A stretch of DNA of 64,000 nucleotides from Syntrophus sp963665935 (GTDB lineage: Bacteria > Desulfobacterota > Syntrophia > Syntrophales > Syntrophaceae), in the NCBI GenBank assembly GCA_963665935.1, contig OY762510.1:1798001-1862000 (forward strand), given 5' to 3'. Below, piece by piece: positions 58,420 through 64,000 of the stretch. The notes beneath the pieces are model-generated. The model was not told where the DNA came from. It was given only the letters and a program-made list of their open reading frames with translations, and did not search any database. Every line of letters starts with the position of its first letter. Positions within the stretch are counted from its first letter, which is position 1. Position numbers and translations under genes: made by a program.

Positions 58420-61089
58420 ATGGGTCGTATACAGACGATGTTCAATCCGGGAACGATTGCCCTGATCGGAGCATCGGAGAAGCCTGGCACCGTCGGTCGA
58501 ACGACTTTGGAAAACCTGCTGTGTTCGGAAAAAAGGAAAATATATCCGGTGAATCCGGCAAGGGAGTTTCTGCTTGGAATCAAGAGCTATCCTGATATTA
58601 CGTCTGTTCCTGGACATGTAGAGCTGGCGGTTATTTCCACTCCCGCTGATTCGGTTCCGAAAACGGTGGAGGAATGCGGACTGGCTGGTGTGGACGGCGT
58701 GGTCATCCTGTCGGCCGGTTTCAGGGAAACCGGCGAAGAAGGAAAACGCCTGGAAAGCGAGATCGGCGAGATCGGCAAAAGGTATGGGATGCGTATCCTT
58801 GGTCCGAACTGCGTAGGTCTTGTCCGTCCGTCTCTCAATTTGAAGGTGACCCTTCTCGAAAAAACTCCCCCACCGGGAGATATCGCGTTCATCTCTCAGA
58901 GCGCGGCCCTCGGAAGTGCAATCCTCGACTGGGCGGCCGATGCAGGGATCGGGTTCAGTATGTTCGTTTCCGTCGGAGACATGATCGATATCGATTTTGG
59001 GGACATGATTGATTTTCTGGAAGAATATGACAAGGCGACCCAAAGCATTCTCATCTATATGGAAAGCGTCGGTCAGGCGAGGAAGTTCATGAGCGCAGCC
59101 CGGAGATTTGCCCGCCGGAAACCCATCATTGTCTTAAAGCCCGGCAGGTCTGTTGAAAGTTCAAGAGCCGTACAGTCTCATACCGGGGCCATGGCCGGTG
59201 ACGATGCGGTGTACAGTGCGGCATTTCGGCGGGCCGGCGTTTTGAGGGTTGAAGAGATAGCGGAACTCTTCGATGCCGCCGAGGTGCTTGGTTCGGGGAA
59301 ATTACCACAAGGAAAAAGGGTTGCCATCATTGGTTCAGCCGGGCTCTCGGTGATGGCCACCGATTCCGTGATCAAACAGGGCGGAGAACTTGCTGATCTT
59401 TCAACGGAAAGTACGGAGCAGCTCAATACCGTTATGCCGTCCTACTGGAACAAGGCCAATCCCGTTTATCTGCGCGGAGGCGCAACCTTGGAGCAGTATA
59501 TCCACACGCTTTCGATTTGTGCCCGGGATAAGGGGGTGGATGGATTACTGGTGAACTATGTCCCCTTGAATTCCGCTTCTTCCGCGGAAGTCGCACAGGC
59601 CGTGACGGATATTGCCGGAAAAACGAGTAAGCCCATTATTGCTACGTGGATGGGTGGAAAAGATATTCAGGAGGGGAAACAGATATTCCGGAAGCAGGGA
59701 ATTCCGGTCTATGACACGCCGGAAGAGGCGGTTCGGAGTTACATGAATATGTACAATTATAAGAGATATCTCGACCGCCTCTATGAAACCCCTGCCCAGT
59801 TGCCGGAACAGGATGCTCCGCCGAAGCATCGGTTGAAAGAAATTCTCAGGAATGCCCTTGCCCAGGGACGGACCCTGCTCAACGAACAGGAAGCGAAGGA
59901 ATTTCTATCAGTTTACGGGATTCCGGTCGCGATGCCTCAGATTGCCAGGGATCCTGAAGAGGCGGCAGCCATTGCCGAAGAGCTGGGTTATCCCGTTGTG
60001 ATCAAGATCGTTTCGCCGGACCTTTCCCACAAAATGGACGTGGGAGGTGTCATGCTCGGGATCGATTCAAGCGACGAACTGAAAGGCGCTTATGCGAAAT
60101 TGATGGAGAATGTGAAGAAACATGTTCCGGCGGCTGCTCTGAGCGGGGTGGCCGTGGAAAAGATGATGGTCGATATGGATTACGAAATTCTGCTTGGTGC
60201 GAAAAAAGATAAGGATTTCGGAACTTTTCTTCTCTTCGGGACCGGCGGGACCATGGCCGAGGTCATCCGGGATTATTCCATCGGGCTTCCTCCTCTCAAT
60301 AAGAGTCTGGCAACCATGCTGATGGAGGACACGAAAGCCTACAGAATGTTGCAGGGCTTTCGAGGCAGACCGGCAGCGGATTTGAAGAGGGTCGAAGAGA
60401 TTGTCGTCAATATTTCCAATCTTATCGTTGACTTTCCAGAAATAGCCGAGATCGATGTCAATCCCCTCGCCATCTCCGCAGGCAATGTGTCCGCCCTCGA
60501 TGCAAGGATCGTCATTGAACGAGTGGATCTGACAGGCATCCCATCGGCTTATCCGCACCTGGTCATCAGTCCCTATCCAACAAAATACATCTCGTCCTGG
60601 GTGTTGCCGCCCGACACCAAGGTGATCCTGAGACCGATTCGTCCGGAAGACGAGCCGGCAAAATATGAGATGCTCTTCTCCTCTTCCCCAGATTCATTAA
60701 GAACCCGGTTTTTCTCCACCATGAAAGAGATTCCCCATAAATTCCTCATCTACTTTGTCAATGTCGATTACGATCGTAATATTTCAATGATTGCCGAGAT
60801 TATGGAAAACAAAAAGAAGAAAATGATCGGGGCGGCAAGCATCGTTATGAACGCAGACAGAACCTCTGGAGAACTGGCGGCGTTTGTTCATGATGATTAC
60901 CAGGGGAGAGGCCTGGGGCCCAAGTTCGTCCATATCCTCCTGGATATTGCCCGGGAGAAATCCCTGCAGCAGGTCCGGGCCGAGGTGCTTCGGGAAAACA
61001 CGAGGATGGTGGGGATCTTCAGGAACTTTGGTTTTTCAGCTCGTCATCTGGAGGCGGATGTCATCGAATACCGGTTGAAATTGAACTGA
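58420..61089 (+). CDS. ADP-forming acyl-CoA synthetase fused to a GNAT domain (Pat-like)
   Basis: About 889 residues from ATG 58420 (ATAGGGAG nine bases before; ATG 58411 is too near it). Order: CoA-binding Rossmann (TIALIGASEKPGTVGRTTLE), succinyl-CoA-synthetase-like domains with His 254 in SHTGAMAG at the phospho-His position, ATP-grasp domain (about 480-690, YPVVIKIVSPDLSHKMDVGG), and C-terminal GNAT (about 720-889, AAFVHDDYQGRGLGPKFVHI). Same layout as the protein lysine acetyltransferase Pat/YfiQ, where the synthetase part is a CoA sensor; here the catalytic His seems retained, so ligase activity is possible. Flanked by two related TetR genes. Confidence 0.85.
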   Translation: MGRIQTMFNPGTIALIGASEKPGTVGRTTLENLLCSEKRKIYPVNPAREFLLGIKSYPDITSVPGHVELAVISTPADSVPKTVEECGLAGVDGVVILSAGFRETGEEGKRLESEIGEIGKRYGMRILGPNCVGLVRPSLNLKVTLLEKTPPPGDIAFISQSAALGSAILDWAADAGIGFSMFVSVGDMIDIDFGDMIDFLEEYDKATQSILIYMESVGQARKFMSAARRFARRKPIIVLKPGRSVESSRAVQSHTGAMAGDDAVYSAAFRRAGVLRVEEIAELFDAAEVLGSGKLPQGKRVAIIGSAGLSVMATDSVIKQGGELADLSTESTEQLNTVMPSYWNKANPVYLRGGATLEQYIHTLSICARDKGVDGLLVNYVPLNSASSAEVAQAVTDIAGKTSKPIIATWMGGKDIQEGKQIFRKQGIPVYDTPEEAVRSYMNMYNYKRYLDRLYETPAQLPEQDAPPKHRLKEILRNALAQGRTLLNEQEAKEFLSVYGIPVAMPQIARDPEEAAAIAEELGYPVVIKIVSPDLSHKMDVGGVMLGIDSSDELKGAYAKLMENVKKHVPAAALSGVAVEKMMVDMDYEILLGAKKDKDFGTFLLFGTGGTMAEVIRDYSIGLPPLNKSLATMLMEDTKAYRMLQGFRGRPAADLKRVEEIVVNISNLIVDFPEIAEIDVNPLAISAGNVSALDARIVIERVDLTGIPSAYPHLVISPYPTKYISSWVLPPDTKVILRPIRPEDEPAKYEMLFSSSPDSLRTRFFSTMKEIPHKFLIYFVNVDYDRNISMIAEIMENKKKKMIGAASIVMNADRTSGELAAFVHDDYQGRGLGPKFVHILLDIAREKSLQQVRAEVLRENTRMVGIFRNFGFSARHLEADVIEYRLKLN

Positions 61090-61198
61090 CCCTTATCACT
61101 GTTATGAGCTTCATCCAATCTTTTACTTTAAGGGGTCCATGAAAGACAAGCTGACAGGTTTCGAACTTCATTGCGTAACGTTAGAGGGAGATATCAAT

Positions 61199-61855
61199 AT
61201 GAAGAGGAAGAGTGATTTGAGGAGAGAGGAAATTCTGCAGGCGGCTTTGGAAGTCTTTGGCAGGACCGATTTTCAAAGGGCCTGCATTTCGGAGATCGCG
61301 CAAAAGGCAAAGATCGCCGAAGGGACGATTTATTTCTACTTTAAGAACAAGGAGGATCTTTTCTTTTCGATTCCGGCGCAGAAGATCGCAGAATTCTGCG
61401 AGGGGCTCGAGTTCCACTTGCAGGGGATTCAGGATGCCCCCGGTAAATTGACAAAGATGATCTGGTTCTATCTTTATTTTTTCAAGATAAATCCGGTCTA
61501 TGCACGGATCCTGATGCTGGAGATGAGCGTGAGCAAGCGTTTTTCCAAGGCTATAACCTTTGATCGGATCCCGGTGTTTACGGACAAGGTCCTTGAAATT
61601 ATCCAGGAAGGTCAGGAGGAGGGCTTTTTTCGAAAAGATCTGGATGGATGCCTCGTGCGGGATATTCTGCTGTCCTTTCTTGAGTATCGGGTTACCCGCT
61701 GGCTCCTTCATGAGGAAAGTTATGAGCTTTTGGAAAATTACGGCGAGATCTGTGGCTTTATTTTCGAAAGAATAAAATCTCCCCGGAAATCAGAATGGCG
61801 CCGGGCAGGGTTTGAGAAAGGGAGGGCTGAAGCGTGGGATTTTGAGAGAATATAA
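61199..61855 (+). CDS. TetR-family regulator, copy 2
   Basis: 218 residues from ATG 61199 (GAGGGAG upstream). EILQAALEVFGRTDFQRACI, ISEIAQKAKIAEGTIYFYFK and NKEDLFFSIP mirror copy 1 at 56297, as do EGLEFHLQGIQDAPGKLTKM and EIIQEGQEEGFFRKDLDG. About 30 extra residues at the C-terminus are basic. It directly follows the synthetase-GNAT gene after 109 bases and may control it. Ligand unknown, perhaps an acyl-CoA. Confidence 0.85.
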   Translation: MKRKSDLRREEILQAALEVFGRTDFQRACISEIAQKAKIAEGTIYFYFKNKEDLFFSIPAQKIAEFCEGLEFHLQGIQDAPGKLTKMIWFYLYFFKINPVYARILMLEMSVSKRFSKAITFDRIPVFTDKVLEIIQEGQEEGFFRKDLDGCLVRDILLSFLEYRVTRWLLHEESYELLENYGEICGFIFERIKSPRKSEWRRAGFEKGRAEAWDFERI

Positions 61856-61895
61856 AAACAGTCCTGAGACTTGCTCCGGATGCTGATCAGTACTC

Positions 61896-62156
61896 TCAGG
61901 AAGTACAGCGTCCTTGTCGCCATAGCGGCTTCAGCTTCCAGGGGCTTGACATGCCGTTTACCGTATCTTCTTCCAAGGCGTCGCCGGGATCTACCGCGAC
62001 CAAAACTCCGCACTTTGGGCAGAGGTAATAGAGCTTTCCGGAATAGGGGTCATGCCCCTGGTCAAGGAATACGTCTTCTACGGACGCAGCTGTTCCCGGA
62101 ATCTTCCTCGGACCTTCATATCCGCAACGAGAACATAAAATTCTGCTGAAAATCAT
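61896..62156 (-). CDS. Small zinc-ribbon protein
   Basis: 86 residues with a strong site (AAGGAGCC, five bases before ATG). Two CxxC pairs (LCSRCGYEGP and YLCPKCGVLVAV) spaced 38 residues form a zinc ribbon; between them is VEDVFLDQGHDPYSGKLYYL. No family name known to me. Divergent from modA, sharing the intergenic region with TTATGC-type palindromes, so it may respond to the same signal. Confidence 0.7.
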   Translation of the reverse strand: MIFSRILCSRCGYEGPRKIPGTAASVEDVFLDQGHDPYSGKLYYLCPKCGVLVAVDPGDALEEDTVNGMSSPWKLKPLWRQGRCTS

Positions 62157-62192
62157 TTCAAGGCTCCTTAGTAATACATCGTTGCTATTTTG

Positions 62193-62212
62193 TTATGCCG
62201 TGATTAGCATAA
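62193..62212. promoter_or_regulatory. TTATGC-N8-GCATAA palindrome before modA
   Basis: Perfect 6-bp arms (62193-62198 and 62207-62212) with eight bases between. 160 bases upstream of modA and 37 bases upstream of the divergent zinc-ribbon start. Candidate operator of a Mo/W-responsive regulator. Confidence 0.5.
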
Positions 62213-62270
62213 AAGCAAGGGCTAAGTTTTGCCTGTCGCCAATACCAGGTTGTGTTTTGGGGTGATATGT

Positions 62271-62287
62271 GTTATGCCGTGCATAAC
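62271..62287. promoter_or_regulatory. GTTATGC-CGT-GCATAAC palindrome before modA
   Basis: Perfect 7-bp arms with a 3-base centre, 85 bases before the modA start. It shares GTTATGCCGTG with the upstream palindrome, so the two probably bind the same protein in two spacings. Confidence 0.55.
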
Positions 62288-62371
62288 TTAAGTCGAAAAC
62301 TGCCAAAGGTCGGCGGTCAGGCAGACCCCCCCCTTGAATACAGAAAAACAAATATTGGAAAGGATGAAAGG

Positions 62372-63124
62372 ATGAAAAACTGGACCATCAAACTCTTTTT
62401 GGCTGTGTTTTGTTTCGTCTTATTGACCGGATCGGCCTTTGCGGGTGATGTTAACCTGTCCGTTGCGGCCAGTCTCAGGGAGGCAGTAACGGAACTCTCT
62501 GCGGACTTTGCAAAAAAGAACCCGGGTGTTGTTTTTCAGCGGAACTTCGGCGCCTCCGGGGCGCTGGCGAAGCAGATCGAAAACGGCGCGCCCTGTGACC
62601 TGTTCTTTTCCGCCAATGTCGAATGGGTGGACTATCTGAAAGAGAAGAAGCTGGTCGCGGCACAGAACACAGCCACCTTCGCCTTCAATGAACTGGTTTT
62701 CGTGGGCAAGCCTGGTCTCAAGGTGGGCAGCCTTCAGGATGTGACCAAACTGGGGAAGGTCGCCATCGGCAGCCCGAAGAGCGTTCCCGCCGGCCAGTAT
62801 GCCATGGAGGCGCTCAAGAAAGCGGGATTGGACAAACAGATGGAAAATAAGCTGGTCATGGCAAGAGACGTCCGAGAATGCCTGATGTACGCCGAACGCG
62901 GTGAAGTGGACGGCGCCTTTGTCTACAAGACGGATGCGATGATCATGGCCAAGGATGTGAAGATTCTTTTTGTCGTACCCCAGAACTATTACCCGAGAGT
63001 GACCTATCCCGTGGCGCTCACCGCAGCCGGCAGTAAGAAGGGTGAAGCGGCTGCCTTCTATAAGTTCCTCCAATCCGCCGAGGCCAAAAAGGTCCTCACC
63101 AGATACGGCTTTGCGGTGAAGTAA
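62372..63124 (+). CDS. modA: ModA, molybdate-binding periplasmic protein
   Basis: 250 residues from ATG 62372; the frame from 62252 overlaps the operator region. Signal peptide (LFLAVFCFVLLTGSAFA), then the ModA pattern LSVAASLREAVTELSADFAK, NFGASGALAKQIENGAPCDL and VECLMYAERGEVDGAFVYKT-type hinge (RECLMYAERGEVDGAFVYKT). Serines of the oxyanion pocket (AAS, GAS) are there. Binds molybdate or tungstate for ModBC. Confidence 0.92.
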   Translation: MKNWTIKLFLAVFCFVLLTGSAFAGDVNLSVAASLREAVTELSADFAKKNPGVVFQRNFGASGALAKQIENGAPCDLFFSANVEWVDYLKEKKLVAAQNTATFAFNELVFVGKPGLKVGSLQDVTKLGKVAIGSPKSVPAGQYAMEALKKAGLDKQMENKLVMARDVRECLMYAERGEVDGAFVYKTDAMIMAKDVKILFVVPQNYYPRVTYPVALTAAGSKKGEAAAFYKFLQSAEAKKVLTRYGFAVK

Positions 63125-63131
63125 TTTATTC

Positions 63132-63818
63132 ATGCCCGGTTTTACCCCCACCGATTATTCTGCAATCCTGCTGTCAATCAGGGTGGCCATTGTAGCCACC
63201 CTGATTTCCCTTCCCTTCGGGTTTACCGTCGCCTACCTCATGACCTTCCGGAAGTTCAGAGGGCGGGTCGCCCTGGATGTCCTGGTCAATCTTCCCCTGA
63301 CGCTGCCGCCCGTCGTGGTCGGCTATCTTCTCCTGCTCCTCCTGGGACAGCAGGGTTGGGTCGGCAGGACGATCCTCCAGCCGCTGGGCATTCAGTTGAT
63401 TTTTACCTGGAAGGCGGCGGTCATCGCTACAGCGGTAGTGGGCTTTCCCCTGATGGTCCGGTCGATGCGGACGGGAATGGAAACGATTGACGTGCGCCTG
63501 ATTCAGGCTTCCCGGACGCTTGGTGCGGGCTGGTTTGACAATGTCATAACGGTCATCCTGCCCCTTTCCGTCCGGGGAATCATTGCCGGCTCCGTTCTCA
63601 TGTTCGCCCGGGGACTGGGGGAGTTCGGGGCCACGATCATCGTTGCCGGCAACATCCCCGGCATCACCCAGACGATCCCCCTGGCGATCTATGAATACGT
63701 CAGTTCTCCCCGGGGCGATGTCATGGCCATGGCCCTCTGTCTCGTGTCCATAACAATCTCCGTGGCCGTGCTCATCTTCCATGAATGGCTGGGTCGAAAA
63801 ATGATCCGGACGGACTGA
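63132..63818 (+). CDS. modB: ModB, molybdate ABC permease
   Basis: 228 residues, five or six membrane helices. LPLTLPPVVVGYLLLLLLG, then the EAA loop SRTLGAGWFDNVITVILPLS, and ARGLGEFGATIIVAGNIPG are ModB/CysT hallmarks. Seven bases after modA. Start at ATG 63132 without a strong binding site, so probably coupled to modA translation. Confidence 0.93.
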   Translation: MPGFTPTDYSAILLSIRVAIVATLISLPFGFTVAYLMTFRKFRGRVALDVLVNLPLTLPPVVVGYLLLLLLGQQGWVGRTILQPLGIQLIFTWKAAVIATAVVGFPLMVRSMRTGMETIDVRLIQASRTLGAGWFDNVITVILPLSVRGIIAGSVLMFARGLGEFGATIIVAGNIPGITQTIPLAIYEYVSSPRGDVMAMALCLVSITISVAVLIFHEWLGRKMIRTD

Positions 63819-63819
63819 C

Positions 63820-64000
63820 ATGAAACTACGCATCGACATCGAAAAACAGTTTGGCTCCTTTTCCTTAAATGCGGACTGTACGGTTGAAGGGGAGCGGATC
63901 GGCCTCTTCGGGCCCTCGGGGAGCGGAAAGTCCACCCTGGTGGGACTCGTCGCCGGATTACACAAGCCCGATCGCGGCACGATCCTTCTTGATGGCGAAG
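63820..64000 (+). CDS. modC: ModC, molybdate ABC ATPase (start only)
   Basis: First 60 codons; the window ends within the gene. MKLRIDIEKQFGSFSLNADC leads to Walker A GPSGSGKST and LVAGLHKPDRGTILLDGE. The ATG lies one base after the modB stop. Order modABC is standard. Confidence 0.9.
   Translation, partial: MKLRIDIEKQFGSFSLNADCTVEGERIGLFGPSGSGKSTLVGLVAGLHKPDRGTILLDGE

Overview
The window reads as chromosome of a strictly anaerobic deltaproteobacterium (Desulfobacterota). A Syntrophus/Smithella-like member of the Syntrophales is my best guess. Reasons: a molybdenum nif cluster with two GlnB-like nifI genes between nifH and nifD, a long NifD, a NifB-NifX fusion, thioredoxin-fold [2Fe-2S] ferredoxin, many PAS/CHASE2 hybrid kinases, an ADP-forming acyl-CoA synthetase fused to GNAT, and a strong molybdenum/tungsten theme. 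No rRNA, tRNA or CRISPR was seen.

Layout. 1-3736: a repeat-rich secreted protein (partial), an outer-membrane porin-like protein behind a sigma-54-type promoter, and nifA. 3737-7598: a BamHI-like type II restriction-modification island (controller, endonuclease, two methyltransferases). It is bracketed by intact nifA on the left and a decayed nifA 3' copy on the right. 7599-11736: accessory DNA holding a collapsed toxin-antitoxin fusion, then an integrase-less array of integron gene cassettes with four attC-like sites (8638-11345), ending in a broken hicBA pair. 11769-22147: ppnP, then nifH-nifI1-nifI2-nifD-nifK-nifE-nifN-nifB(X)-ferredoxin-small secreted ORF-GNAT, all on the + strand. 22532-39677: signal transduction and surface proteins: two 1106-residue hybrid histidine kinases, a MerR regulator with a separate small homologue of its C-terminal domain, a VPLPPA-CTERM protein built from 190-residue repeats, an EF-hand protein, a Cpx-like two-component pair, and a FecR/OmpA/CHASE2-kinase group. 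39754-43322: a heterodimeric ABC exporter on the minus strand. 43596-55933: a 13-gene + strand run that combines two DUF364 (putative heavy-metal chelation) proteins, FmdE, TonB, ExbB, ExbD, a FecCD-type permease and ATPase, two periplasmic binding proteins, a methyltransferase, a TonB-dependent receptor and XdhC. 56297-64000: paralogous TetR regulators around a Mop molbindin, a molybdopterin-domain protein and the synthetase-GNAT fusion, then modA-modB-modC (modC cut by the window end).

How it fits together. NifA probably activates sigma-54 promoters. I see one in front of nifH and one in front of the porin. Both are preceded at about 105-160 bp by the same dyad, CCTAC-N6-GTAG, which may be the local enhancer site. 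Nitrogenase, FmdE, XdhC, Mop and the molybdopterin-domain protein all point to Mo/W metabolism. The ModABC system and the 13-gene TonB/FecCD/DUF364 run may be two routes of metal supply, the second possibly taking up a chelated metal across the outer membrane. The substrate of that system cannot be read from sequence. All functional statements rest on motif recognition by eye; no database search was run.
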